From contig PAQV01000086.1 of assembly GCA_002709405.1 (NCBI GenBank), positions 1-41,167 on the forward strand: a stretch of 41,167 bases of DNA. The letters are read 5' to 3'. Source of the DNA: Paracoccaceae bacterium (GTDB lineage: Bacteria > Pseudomonadota > Alphaproteobacteria > Rhodobacterales > Rhodobacteraceae). Position numbers and translations under genes: made by a program. Shown piece after piece: positions 18,862 through 27,447 of the stretch (positions are counted from its first letter, which is position 1; the number at the start of each line of letters is the position of its first letter). The notes beneath the pieces are model-generated. The model saw only the letters and a program-made list of their open reading frames with translations, was not told where the DNA came from and did not search any database.

Positions 18862-20706
18862 ATGGCGCCGAACAAGCCGATCCGGAATGCCACCAGGCTG
18901 CTGATCGCCGTCGGCGGCTTCGCGGCCGGGCCGGGCCTGCTGGCCGGGCTGAAGGCCGGGCTGTCGGTGGCCGACACGGTGAAGGCGATGTGGGCGAAAG
19001 CGCCTCCGGCGCTCAACGGCCTGGCCGATGACCTGGCCCGCGAGGCGGAAGAGCTGTTCGCCGCCTGGCCGGACCGCCCGCCGGATGCCGATATCCTCTT
19101 TGGCCAGATGGTCGCCCTTGGCCTGCCCTCGGCCGATGACATCGTGTCCTGCGCTCTGAAGCCCGACGCCTTGTGCGACCTGATGCTGGCCAGGCTGACC
19201 GACCCTGAACACCTGGCCCCGCCGATGCCGGGCCTGTTCCGGGCGCTGGCGGGCCGCACCCTGGCCCGCGTGCTGGACGACCCGGCCTTCACGGCCGATC
19301 TGACGCCGGCCTTCATGGAACGGGTGCTGTCCGACCTGGCCGCCTTGCGGGCCACGGCCGGGCGGTTGCAGGACCGGGCGCGGCAGGACGCGCAGCGGCT
19401 TGGCATTCAGGAGGGCCTGCTGATCGCCCTCGCCCGCCGCTATGCCGAAACCGAACCCGAGGATTTCGACAGCGCCCTGCGCGGGTTGGACCAGGCCTTG
19501 CAGGTGGCCGCCGATGAACGGAAGAAAGGCCGGCTGCCGGGCAACGACCTGGCCGCGGTGGATGCGGTCTTTCGCAAGGTCGACGCGCTGAATGCAGAGG
19601 GAGAGATCGACGCGGCCTCGGCCGAACTGGCGCGGCTGGACGCCGAGATCCGGGACGAAAGCGCCCGGCTTGCCCAGGCCCGCATGCACCTGGTCGAGCG
19701 GCGGATCGCCCAGGCGGTGATGGCGCGCGACGTGGACCTGGCCGTGGCGATGCTGCTGGACAAGCTGGACCTGGACGGGGGTCGCTTTGCCGATCTGCAG
19801 CGGCTACAGGACGCCTGGACCACGCGGGGCCGCGACAAGGGGCTGCGCTTTGACCTGGAGGTGGCCATCGGGCTGGGCCGGGCCGAGGTCGACAGGGCTG
19901 ACTACCGCGAAGAACGGGCCCATGGCTGGAACGATCTTGGCGTGGCGCTGGAAGCCCTGGGCAGTCGCGACAGCGACACCGCCCGCCTGCAAGCGGCGCT
20001 GGAGGCCTGGCAGAACGCCGAGCGGGACTGGCCAAGGGACAGCTCGGCCGAGGGCTGGGCCATGGTGCAGAACAACCTTGGCATCGTCTACCAGTCGTTG
20101 GGCCAGCGCGCGCAGGCGCCCGACCTGCTGGCGCAATCGGCGGCGCATTACCGGCTGGCGCTGGAGGTCTGGACCCGCGACAGCCATCCGCTGGACTGGG
20201 CCAAGGCGCAAAGCAACCTGGGCAACGCGTTGTGCGCGCTGGGGCAGGTCTCGCGGGATATCGACACGCTGCGCGAGGCGGTCGATGCCCATCGCCTGTC
20301 GCTGGAGGCCTATCCCAGGGCGGAGGACCCGTTGAATTGGGCCACGTCCATGCGCAACCTTGGGACGGCCCTGCTGACCTTGGGGCATATCGCGCAGGAC
20401 GTGGCGCTGACGTCCGAGGCGGCCCGGACCCTGCAGGCCGCACTCACCGAAATCCCGCGCGAGACGATGCCGATGCCCTGGGCCGAGTGCCACGAGAACC
20501 TGGCGTGGTGCGACCTTGCTCTGGCCGTGGACCCGGCCACCGGGGCGCCCTGCCCGCATTTGCACCAAGCCTTGGCGCATGTGGACCAGGCTTTGGGCGT
20601 CTATGCGGCCGACGCGGCCTCTTATCACCTGGACAAGGCATATTACTTGCGGGCCGATCTTCTCGCCCGGATCGCCGAATTTTGCCCCGATGCGGCCGAC
20701 AGCTGA
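18862..20706 (+). CDS. Tetratricopeptide-repeat protein with unknown N-terminal domain
   Basis: 614 residues from ATG at 18862, preceded by AAGGGGGT; an upstream start at 18781 would overlap the terminator region. Residues 1-35 contain a hydrophobic stretch (LLIAVGGFAAGPGLLAGLKA) that could touch a membrane. Residues 40-330 are helical and of unknown type. From about 340 onward there are several TPR units of a kinesin-light-chain kind, with the recurring pattern GWAMVQNNLGIVYQSLG, DWAKAQSNLGNALCALG and NWATSMRNLGTALLTLG. This TPR class is common in alphaproteobacterial sensor or conflict proteins, joined to many N-terminal domains. No partner gene is adjacent. Function not assigned. Confidence 0.85.
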   Translation: MAPNKPIRNATRLLIAVGGFAAGPGLLAGLKAGLSVADTVKAMWAKAPPALNGLADDLAREAEELFAAWPDRPPDADILFGQMVALGLPSADDIVSCALKPDALCDLMLARLTDPEHLAPPMPGLFRALAGRTLARVLDDPAFTADLTPAFMERVLSDLAALRATAGRLQDRARQDAQRLGIQEGLLIALARRYAETEPEDFDSALRGLDQALQVAADERKKGRLPGNDLAAVDAVFRKVDALNAEGEIDAASAELARLDAEIRDESARLAQARMHLVERRIAQAVMARDVDLAVAMLLDKLDLDGGRFADLQRLQDAWTTRGRDKGLRFDLEVAIGLGRAEVDRADYREERAHGWNDLGVALEALGSRDSDTARLQAALEAWQNAERDWPRDSSAEGWAMVQNNLGIVYQSLGQRAQAPDLLAQSAAHYRLALEVWTRDSHPLDWAKAQSNLGNALCALGQVSRDIDTLREAVDAHRLSLEAYPRAEDPLNWATSMRNLGTALLTLGHIAQDVALTSEAARTLQAALTEIPRETMPMPWAECHENLAWCDLALAVDPATGAPCPHLHQALAHVDQALGVYAADAASYHLDKAYYLRADLLARIAEFCPDAADS

Positions 20707-20788
20707 CGCCGCTGTGGCGGCTGGGTCTATTGCTGGCGGTTTGGTGGGCGCGGCGTTAGGGTCGGCCCGGTTCACGAGAGGAGTTCCC

Positions 20789-21268
20789 ATGTCCCAGCCC
20801 GCCCCGTTCATGTCGTCGGTCATGGAGGTGATCCCGGAGTGGATCGACTATAACGGCCATCTGAACATGGCCTATTACAACGTGCTGTTCGACCGCTGCG
20901 GGGACGAGGCCTACGAGTTGCTGGGCTTTGGGCCGGAGTATGCGCAGCGCGGTTTCACGACGTATACGGCCGAATTCCACCTGTGCTACGTGCGCGAGCT
21001 GCACCTGGGCGACAAGGTGCGGGTCAGCCTGCAATTGCTCGACCATGACGAGAAGCGGTTCCACACCTACCAGGAGATCCACCACGAAGACGGCTGGCTG
21101 GCCGCGACCGGGGAATCTCTGGCCCTGCATATCGACCGGTCGGGCCCGAAGGTGGCGCCGTTTCCAGACGATATCGCCAAGCGGCTGGCCAAGATGCAGG
21201 ATGCCCATGCCGGGCTGGGCTGGCCGGACCGGGCGGGCCGGTCGATCGGGATCGTGCGGAAGGGGTAG
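20789..21268 (+). CDS. Hotdog-fold thioesterase
   Basis: 159 residues. The 4-hydroxybenzoyl-CoA thioesterase type signature is near the N-terminus: WIDYNGHLNMAYYNVLFD, where Asp, Asn-Gly-His and Tyr fit the active-site segment. It resembles the thioesterases linked to carnitine degradation, and those fused to or next to carnitine dehydrogenase, but no carnitine gene is in the window. It would hydrolyse an acyl-CoA in the cytoplasm. The ATG at 20789 follows GAGAGGAG, a strong ribosome site, and gives the proper family N-terminus. Confidence 0.9.
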   Translation: MSQPAPFMSSVMEVIPEWIDYNGHLNMAYYNVLFDRCGDEAYELLGFGPEYAQRGFTTYTAEFHLCYVRELHLGDKVRVSLQLLDHDEKRFHTYQEIHHEDGWLAATGESLALHIDRSGPKVAPFPDDIAKRLAKMQDAHAGLGWPDRAGRSIGIVRKG

Positions 21269-21442
21269 GCTCCGCGAGGGGCGACCTGCGCGTTGCGGGG
21301 CGAGACGGGTGCCAAATGGGCGGCAGATCCGGTTGCCGGCGAACAACAACGCGCGAGAATTGGCCGGCGCGCCAAGATGCGGGCTTCCTTCGGGCGGCGG
21401 GTCTGATAGGCTCCGCCGGGTTTCAAGAAAGGTCCCTTTGCC

Positions 21443-21934
21443 ATGCCCCAGTTCGAGTACAAGGTCGTTCCGGCGCCCACGCGCGGCGACAAGGTGAAGG
21501 GGGTCAAGCAGCCCGAGGCGCGGTTTGCCCATTCCGTCGAGGGCGTGCTGAACCGCATGGCCGAAGGTGGCTGGGAATTCGTGCGGGCCGAGATGCTGCC
21601 GAACGAGGAACGCTCGGGCCTGTCCAAGACCACGCGGGAATGGCGCAACCTGCTGATCTTCCGGCGCGAGCGGGCGGCGGCCGACACGATCGACCCGGCG
21701 CTGATCGCAGCCCCGGTGCCGCCGGCGCAATCGGGGGCCAAGCTGGCGGCCCGCCATGACACCCACGACGCGGCCCGGGCCGAGCCGGCCTTTGCCGAAG
21801 ATCCCGCGTCCTATGACATGCCCGACCCCGAGGAGTCTGACACCAAGACCGAATCCGAGGGCGCCGACGACAAGGCCGGCGCCGGCTCGCCCATTCCGTT
21901 GCGCCCGCTGCGCGGCTGGCGCGACCGGGACTAG
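21443..21934 (+). CDS. DUF4177 domain-containing protein
   Basis: 163 residues. The first 75 form a DUF4177 domain: FEYKVVPAP at the start and MAEGGWEFVRAE...WRNLLIFRR. The rest is low-complexity, acidic and rich in Ala, Asp, Pro and Glu, probably disordered, ending in LRPLRGWRDRD. Function unknown. Its stop codon shares three bases with the stop of the convergent bolA gene (CTAG at 21931-21934). Confidence 0.88.
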   Translation: MPQFEYKVVPAPTRGDKVKGVKQPEARFAHSVEGVLNRMAEGGWEFVRAEMLPNEERSGLSKTTREWRNLLIFRRERAAADTIDPALIAAPVPPAQSGAKLAARHDTHDAARAEPAFAEDPASYDMPDPEESDTKTESEGADDKAGAGSPIPLRPLRGWRDRD

Positions 21935-22209
21935 ACCCCGATGTCGAGGGCGAGCGCATGAATGCGCCCGATCAGATCCTCGCCCAGTGCGGCATGCACG
22001 GCCCGGTGCCGGGCCAGCCGCGATTGCCCTTCGAACCCCGGCGCGCGGATGGCCACGATGAAATGGCTTTCCCCGCCTTCCTGGTAGCCGCCATGGCCCC
22101 GGTGGCTTTCGCTGTCGTCGACGACGTCAAGCGACGTCGGCGCAAAGGCCCTTGTCAGCCGGTCCCGGATTTCGGCGGTAACGGGCCCGTCCTGCGTATC
22201 GCTCACCAT
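21931..22209 (-). CDS. bolA: BolA family protein
   Basis: 92 residues, the family length. The class II KH-like fold is visible, with the conserved stretch ESHFIVAIRAPGFEGQSRLA followed by RHRAVHAAL. BolA proteins partner monothiol glutaredoxins and take part in iron-sulfur cluster trafficking and regulation; His in RHR is the usual cluster ligand. It is divergent from the J-domain gene with 74 bases between the starts, an arrangement seen in related genomes. Confidence 0.93.
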   Translation of the reverse strand: MVSDTQDGPVTAEIRDRLTRAFAPTSLDVVDDSESHRGHGGYQEGGESHFIVAIRAPGFEGQSRLARHRAVHAALGEDLIGRIHALALDIGV

Positions 22210-22283
22210 TTTTTCAAACGCCCCCTTCTATCTGGCCTGACAAAGTTTAAACTCAGCATTCCGAGTCGAAAAGGTGCCCGCAC

Positions 22284-22907
22284 ATGACAAAGTCTGACCC
22301 CTTCGGTTTCGATATGTCCGTTTCCGCGTCGAAGAAGAAGAACCCCCGCGGCCGCAGGGGCATGTCTGGCGCGTCCGAAACCTCGACCCGCGTCTGCGAC
22401 CATCCGGACTGCAACGAGCCGGGCAAGTTCCGCGCGCCCAAGGCCCCCGACGTGCTGGACGATTACTTCTGGTTCTGCCAGCAGCACGTGCGGGAATATA
22501 ACCTGAAGTGGAACTTCTTCGACGGCACGACCGAGGCCGAGCTGAACGCCCAGCGCACCAAGGACAAGGTCTGGGAGCGGGAAACCAAGCCGATGGGCGA
22601 CCCCGAGGCGCGGGCCTGGGCGCGGCTGGGCATCGACGACCCGCACCAGGTGCTGGGGGCCAACGCGACCAAGAACAAGGGCCGCAAGGTGACGGGGCGC
22701 AAGCTGCCTCCGACCGAGCGCAAGGCGATCGAGATCCTGGAGGCCAAGGACGACTGGACCAAGGCCGAGGTGCGCAAGGCCTACAAGAAGCTGATCAAGG
22801 TGCTGCACCCGGACATGAACGGGGGCGACCGCAGCCAGGAAGAACAGCTGCAAGAGGTCGTCTGGGCCTGGGACCAGATCAAGGTCAGCCGGAACTTCAA
22901 GGAATAA
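22284..22907 (+). CDS. J-domain (DnaJ-like) protein with putative N-terminal zinc site
   Basis: 207 residues. The J domain is at the C-terminal end, unlike classical DnaJ: helix KAEVRKAYKKLIKVLHPD with the invariant HPD at 175-177, followed by NGGDRSQEE. It would stimulate an Hsp70 ATPase. The N-terminal part has Cys38 and Cys43 (CDHPDC) and Cys65 and His68 (FCQQH), a possible zinc-binding set. In related genomes this gene lies close to cobS, as here, but a terminator and two genes separate them. Start MTKSDPFGFD is divergent from bolA. Confidence 0.92.
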   Translation: MTKSDPFGFDMSVSASKKKNPRGRRGMSGASETSTRVCDHPDCNEPGKFRAPKAPDVLDDYFWFCQQHVREYNLKWNFFDGTTEAELNAQRTKDKVWERETKPMGDPEARAWARLGIDDPHQVLGANATKNKGRKVTGRKLPPTERKAIEILEAKDDWTKAEVRKAYKKLIKVLHPDMNGGDRSQEEQLQEVVWAWDQIKVSRNFKE

Positions 22908-22938
22908 GGCAGGGCCGACCGCCCGCCGCGTGTTTGAC

Positions 22939-22972
22939 AGGCGCCTGCCCGGCTGGGGCGGGCGCCTTTTTC
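22939..22972 (+). terminator. Intrinsic terminator of the J-domain gene
   Basis: AGGCGCCTGCCC pairs with GGGCGGGCGCCT around a short loop and is followed by TTTTT. It lies about 30 bases past the stop at 22907. Confidence 0.88.
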
Positions 22973-23168
22973 GTATGCGCCTGGCGGGGGGTTCGGGGCC
23001 AAGGCACGGGCGGTGAAGGTCCGCGCAAGGGGGCGCGCGTGCGGGGCCCGGGCGGCGGGGGCCGCGTTACATCTCTGTCACCGAAGCATGGTTAAAGCCG
23101 GCCCACCGCCGGGGCCCTGGCAGAGGCCTGCCGCCCCGCCCCCCTTGCTGCGAACCTGTTGAGACACC

Positions 23169-23774
23169 ATGACCGAATTCCTGTCGCTTCTTCATCCGGC
23201 CGCCGGCTGGGCGGCCGTCATCTCGGCCACCCTGCTGGGCGGGCTGCTGGCCTGGAACCTGCGCACCCCCGCCTTCGGCTTCTGGCCGGCTGCATCGGGC
23301 TGGCAGCACACCACGGCCTTCGGGATCTTCCGCGTGTTCTGCGGATCGACCGTGCTCTTTGCCCTGCTGGAGATCTGGGCCCATGGCTGGGGCCACTGGC
23401 TGCGCTATGCCGTGGGGGTGCCCCTGACCTTCGTGGCCTTCGGCATCACCCTGTGGGGCTACCGGTTCCTTGGCCTCGACAACACCTATTGCGAGGCCGA
23501 CGGGCTGGTCACCGGGGGCATGTATGCCTATTCGCGCAACCCGCAATACGTGACCTCGGTCCTGGCCACGGTGGGGCTGGGCATCGTCGCCGGATCCCCC
23601 CTGACGCTGGTCTTCGCCCTGGTGCTGTTCGTTCTGTATTTCCTGTTCATCCTGAACGAGGAACGCTGGCTGGCGAAGGGCTATGGGCGGACGTTCATCG
23701 ACTACATGAAGACCACGCCCCGGTTCGTCGACGAACGCAGTTTCATGCGCTTGCGCGAGGACGTGCTGGGCTGA
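23169..23774 (+). CDS. Isoprenylcysteine carboxyl methyltransferase/phospholipid methyltransferase family protein
   Basis: 201 residues with about five hydrophobic helices. The SAM-binding C-terminal block is clear: GLVTGGMYAYSRNPQYV, then NEERWLAKGYG. Bacterial members methylate membrane-bound or small substrates at the inner membrane; the acceptor is unknown. Start MTEFLSLLHP. A bidirectional terminator separates it from the convergent RTX gene. Confidence 0.9.
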   Translation: MTEFLSLLHPAAGWAAVISATLLGGLLAWNLRTPAFGFWPAASGWQHTTAFGIFRVFCGSTVLFALLEIWAHGWGHWLRYAVGVPLTFVAFGITLWGYRFLGLDNTYCEADGLVTGGMYAYSRNPQYVTSVLATVGLGIVAGSPLTLVFALVLFVLYFLFILNEERWLAKGYGRTFIDYMKTTPRFVDERSFMRLREDVLG

Positions 23775-23800
23775 CCGTGCCTGATCGCCCGAACAGAAAA

Positions 23801-23838
23801 GCCCCGCCGGGATGTGCCGGCGGGGCCTTTGTTTTTTG
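23801..23838. terminator. Bidirectional terminator between the methyltransferase and RTX genes
   Basis: GCCCCGCCGG (23801-23810) pairs with CCGGCGGGGC (23817-23826). AAAA precedes it on the left and a T-rich run ending TTTTTT follows on the right, so it can act in both directions between the convergent genes. Confidence 0.88.
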
Positions 23839-23855
23839 ACGCTGTTGGGGGGCGG

Positions 23856-25610
23856 TTACGCTTCCAGCGCGGCCAGCCCCTCGTCGTCGAGGTCGGTGAT
23901 GGCGATCGAGGCCGGGTCGATCGTGGTGGCGTCGACGCCCACCAGTTCGGCCAGCAGGACCTGTCCCTCGTCGGTGTCGACATAGACCTCGGTCACGCCG
24001 CCGTTCTGGACCAAAACGATGTCCTCGGGGTCGGGCAGGTCCGCGCCTTCGGGGTAGTTCAGGACCAGGGCGTCTTCCTCGGGGTTGAAGTCGGTGATGA
24101 CCAGGCTGTCCTCGCGGGGCTGGTCGGCCTCGTCGACCACGAAGACATCCGCGCCCTCGTCGCCGGTCATGATGCCCTCTTGGGTGACCAGCACGTCGTC
24201 GCCTGTGCCGCCCTTCAGGTCGTCATAGCCCTCGCCCCCAAACAGCACGTCGTCGTCCGCGTCGCCGTAAAGCGTGTCGTCGCCCGCGCCGCCCGTCAGG
24301 GTGTCGTCGCCGTCCTGGCCGCCGAGGATGTCGTTGCCCTCGCCGCCATCGATCACGTCGTCGCCGTCGTCGCCTTCGAGAAGGTCGTCGCCGTCACCGC
24401 CCAGGATCGTGTCGTTGCCCTGGCCGCCGCTGACGGTGTCGTCGCCCTCGCCCCCGTCGATGTAATCGTCGTCCACGCCGCCGTCGATGACGTCGTTGCC
24501 CTCTTCGCCGTAGATCTCGTCGTCGTCGTCCTGGCCGTAGATCGTGTCGTCTCCGGCCCCGCCATAGATGACGTCCTGGCCGTTGTCGGTGACCGGGTCG
24601 GGGTCTCCGGCCGAGCCGTCATCGGGGATGTTGGCGTAATCGGGATAGGCCGGGTCGAGCCCGCCATAGATCAGGTCGTCGCCCTCGCCCCCGTCGATGA
24701 GGTCGTCGCCCTCGCCGCCGATGATGGTGTCGTCGCCCTCGCCTCCGTCGATGTCGTCCTTGTCGAAGCCGCCGTCGAGGTAATCGTCGCCCTCGCCGCC
24801 GCTGACGTAATCGTCGTCGTCGCCGGTGAAGATCGTGTCGTTGCCCGCGCCGCCATAGGCCGCGTCGATGTCGTCGGTGGGATCGGGGTCGGCGGGCACA
24901 TCGGGCAGGCCCTGGTAGGACGGGAAGCCGGTGTCGGGCACCTGGGTTTCCAGCGGGGTCGAGGTGTCGATGTAGTCGTCGCCCTCGCCGCCATGGGCCT
25001 CGTCCCGGCCGATGCCGGTGTAGATGGTGTCGTTCTGGCTGCCCCCGTCGGCGTAGTCGTCGCCGGTGCCGGTGTCGATGTAGTCGTTCTGCTGGCCGCC
25101 ATAGACCGCGTCGTCGCCGGCACCGCCGTACAGGGTATCGAGCCCCTGGTTGCCGTTCAGCGTGTCGTTGCCGGCCTCGCCATAAAGCGTGTCGTCGCCT
25201 TCCGAGCCCATGAAGTCGTCATCGCCTTCACCGCCGTACATCAGGTCGCGCCCGGCCTCACCACGGGCATAATCGTTACCCTCGCCGCCCAGGATGGTGT
25301 CCTGGCCGGTGCCGCCGGCGAGGTAATCGTCGCCCGCGCCGCCGCTGATGTAGTCGTTGTTCTGTTCGCCGTGGATCTCGTCGTTGCCCTCGCCGCCGAA
25401 CAGCGAGTCGAAGCCCTGGGCGCCGAAGATCAGGTCGTCGCCATCGCCGCCGTCGATCATGTCGTGGCCGAAATTGCCCCGGATGATGTCGTCACCGTCG
25501 TTGCCGTCGATGTTGTCGTTGGTACTGGTGCCGAAAATTTCGTCGTCCCCGACGGTGCCTACAAAGGCCGCACCGGCAGACAGGCCCAAAAGGGCCAGGA
25601 TAGTGAGCAT
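23856..25610 (-). CDS. RTX (hemolysin-type calcium-binding repeat) protein
   Basis: About 584 residues. ATG at 25610 (MLTILALLGLSAG) follows GGGGA by eight bases; an ATG at 25625 has a poor site. A hydrophobic N-terminal segment (2-18) acts as a signal or anchor. Roughly forty nonapeptides of the GGxGxDxUx type follow (for example GGEGDDLIDGGEGDD), which fold into a calcium-loaded beta-roll. Two proline-rich inserts break the array (DNA about 24862-24966 and 24580-24663). The last 120 residues form a non-repeat acidic domain containing DSLVITDFNPEEDALVLNYP. There is no type I secretion transporter nearby. A Sec-like start is unusual for classic RTX toxins but matches short RTX surface proteins of Roseobacters. 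No enzyme domain is seen. Confidence 0.92.
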   Translation of the reverse strand: MLTILALLGLSAGAAFVGTVGDDEIFGTSTNDNIDGNDGDDIIRGNFGHDMIDGGDGDDLIFGAQGFDSLFGGEGNDEIHGEQNNDYISGGAGDDYLAGGTGQDTILGGEGNDYARGEAGRDLMYGGEGDDDFMGSEGDDTLYGEAGNDTLNGNQGLDTLYGGAGDDAVYGGQQNDYIDTGTGDDYADGGSQNDTIYTGIGRDEAHGGEGDDYIDTSTPLETQVPDTGFPSYQGLPDVPADPDPTDDIDAAYGGAGNDTIFTGDDDDYVSGGEGDDYLDGGFDKDDIDGGEGDDTIIGGEGDDLIDGGEGDDLIYGGLDPAYPDYANIPDDGSAGDPDPVTDNGQDVIYGGAGDDTIYGQDDDDEIYGEEGNDVIDGGVDDDYIDGGEGDDTVSGGQGNDTILGGDGDDLLEGDDGDDVIDGGEGNDILGGQDGDDTLTGGAGDDTLYGDADDDVLFGGEGYDDLKGGTGDDVLVTQEGIMTGDEGADVFVVDEADQPREDSLVITDFNPEEDALVLNYPEGADLPDPEDIVLVQNGGVTEVYVDTDEGQVLLAELVGVDATTIDPASIAITDLDDEGLAALEA

Positions 25611-25932
25611 ACGACAGATCCCCATGTCGAAGTCGTGAAAACCCGCTCACAATCCATTTGTGTCAAAAATTAGTCAAGGAGGATGGAAAACTATCCTTTA
25701 TAGAACAGGACTTGCGGACAATGGCCCCTGATCGCGGCCTTTGTTTCGCGAATTCGACGGGGATTTCCCGCCATGCGTGTGTCCAGTATCGCATAGGAAG
25801 ATCACGCCCCCTGACGCGGCTTCCCGCGCGGATCGCCGGCCACTTTGGCCTTTCCCTTGCCCTCTGCCTCTGTATGGTGCAGATCGGTCGCGCCCTAGCG
25901 GGACCCCGAGACGAGCGACAAGGACAGAGTTG
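25611..25932. promoter_or_regulatory. Divergent RTX/cobS upstream region
   Basis: About 320 bases between divergent starts. It must carry both promoters; I see no confident boxes. A weak inverted repeat AGGAT...ATCCT lies at 25680-25697. I looked for a cobalamin riboswitch ahead of cobS and found no B12-box arrangement. Confidence 0.5.
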
Positions 25933-26919
25933 ATGGCCGACGGCAGCATTGAATCCACTGCGAAACCGACCGAAGAGGTTTCCGTCCGCGATGTGTTCGG
26001 CATCGATACCGACATGACCGTGAAGGGCTTTGCAGAGGCCACCGACCGCGTGCCGGACACCGATCCGACCTACAAGTTCGACCCCGACACCACGCTGGCG
26101 ATCCTGGCGGGCTTTTCCCGCAACCGGCGCGTCATGGTGCAGGGCTACCACGGCACCGGCAAGTCGACCCATATCGAACAGGTCGCGGCTCGGCTGAACT
26201 GGCCGGCGGTGCGGGTGAACCTGGACAGCCACATCAGCCGGATCGACCTGATCGGCAAGGACGCGATCAAGCTGCGCGAGGGCGTGCAGGTGACCGAGTT
26301 CCACGAGGGCATCCTGCCCTGGGCGCTGCGCAACCCCGTGGCCATCGTGTTCGACGAATACGATGCCGGCCGGGCGGACGTGATGTTCGTGATCCAGCGG
26401 GTGCTGGAGCATGATGGTAAACTGACCCTGCTCGACCAGAACGAGATCATCACCCCGAACCCCTATTTCCGCCTGTTCGCCACGGCCAACACGGTGGGTC
26501 TGGGCGACACGACGGGGCTGTACCACGGCACCCAGCAGATCAACCAGGCGCAGATGGACCGCTGGTCCCTGGTGGCCACGCTGAACTATCTCAGCCACGA
26601 TGCCGAGGTGGCGATCGTGCTGTCGAAGAACCCCCATTACAACACCGAGAAGGGCCGCAAGACGGTCAGCCAGATGGTGACCCTGGCGGACCTGACCCGC
26701 ACGGCCTTCATGGCGGGCGACCTGTCGACGGTGATGTCTCCGCGGACGGTGATCACCTGGGCCGAAAACGCCGAGATTTTCCGCAACGTGGGCTATGCCT
26801 TCCGGCTGTCCTTCCTGAACAAGTGCGACGAGCTGGAGCGCCAGACCGTGGCCGAGTTCTACCAGCGCTGCTTTGACGAGGAACTGCCCGAAAGCGCGGC
26901 CTCGACGGCGCTTGGCTAA
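25933..26919 (+). CDS. cobS: Aerobic cobaltochelatase subunit CobS
   Basis: 328 residues, a MoxR-class AAA+ ATPase. Walker [10 protein letters not shown] lies at about 71-79 and Walker B AIVFDEYD at about 137-144; the sensor region FRLFATANT follows. With CobT it forms the ring motor that drives CobN to insert cobalt into hydrogenobyrinate a,c-diamide (aerobic B12 route). Start MADGSIES follows AGGA. CobT is encoded 1.9 kb downstream, with three genes between them. cobN is not in the window. Confidence 0.96.
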   Translation: MADGSIESTAKPTEEVSVRDVFGIDTDMTVKGFAEATDRVPDTDPTYKFDPDTTLAILAGFSRNRRVMVQGYHGTGKSTHIEQVAARLNWPAVRVNLDSHISRIDLIGKDAIKLREGVQVTEFHEGILPWALRNPVAIVFDEYDAGRADVMFVIQRVLEHDGKLTLLDQNEIITPNPYFRLFATANTVGLGDTTGLYHGTQQINQAQMDRWSLVATLNYLSHDAEVAIVLSKNPHYNTEKGRKTVSQMVTLADLTRTAFMAGDLSTVMSPRTVITWAENAEIFRNVGYAFRLSFLNKCDELERQTVAEFYQRCFDEELPESAASTALG

Positions 26920-27000
26920 GAGCTGAGCGCCCGGGCGTGCGGGCAACCGTGCGGGGGCGTTAGAACTCCGTAAGATCTTTTCTGCTAGCGTCCGGTCCCC

Positions 27001-27405
27001 ATGACCGGGCGTTTTGCATATCTGGGCCTCAGCCTTTGCCTTTTGGCGGCCCCCGCCGCCGCCCTGCCCCATGCCCCTGCCGACCTGGTCCGCCTGTTTT
27101 CCATCTGCGCCGGCCGCTATTCGGCCCTGGCCGAACACGAGGCGCTGTTCGACGGGGCGGCCTCGGACCGGGCGGGCGCGCGGCGCGACCTGTTTGTCGA
27201 CCTGGTGGACACGGTCCTGCCCGACGCAAGGGCGGGCGGGTTGAGCGGCCAGCGCGCCCTGGCCTGGCGGATCAGCGCCAAGCATGCCCAGGCGGTCCTG
27301 CTGTTGCGCGCCACCTTCCTGCGCGATCCCGAGGCCGCGGCGCGTGCACGCCGGGCGGCCGATCACTTTTTCTCGGAATGCCAGTCGTCCGTCTTGGGAG
27401 GGTAA
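27001..27405 (+). CDS. Small exported protein, paralogue A, unknown function
   Basis: 134 residues with a Sec signal peptide (core YLGLSLCLLAAPAAA, cleavage probably after Ala21). The mature part is about 113 residues, helical, with two cysteines, Cys36 and Cys127, likely to form a disulfide. It is paralogous to the product of 28279-28689: shared pattern LF-x2-C-x-GR-x2-ALA-x-H, VLPDA-x3-G, SGQ, and a C-terminal AR-x-AA...EC, with both cysteines at identical positions. Not recognised as a known family. It lies 81 bases after cobS and 42 bases before the racemase-like gene, so it may be co-transcribed. Confidence 0.8.
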   Translation: MTGRFAYLGLSLCLLAAPAAALPHAPADLVRLFSICAGRYSALAEHEALFDGAASDRAGARRDLFVDLVDTVLPDARAGGLSGQRALAWRISAKHAQAVLLLRATFLRDPEAAARARRAADHFFSECQSSVLGG

Positions 27406-27447
27406 CACACCCGCGCTAGGCTTTGCCCGGCCAACGGAGTTATCCCC

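Noticed and set aside
24200-25500. CRISPR-like periodicity
   Set aside because: The repeated GTCGTCGCC words are codons of RTX nonapeptides, not equal repeats with unique spacers.
23814-25673. 619-codon open frame opposite the RTX gene
   Set aside because: Its Val/Ala repeats mirror the Gly/Asp repeats of the RTX protein on the other strand; codon-bias shadow.
25611-25932. Cobalamin riboswitch ahead of cobS
   Set aside because: I looked for the B12-box and the conserved core and found only a chance GCCACT word without the rest.
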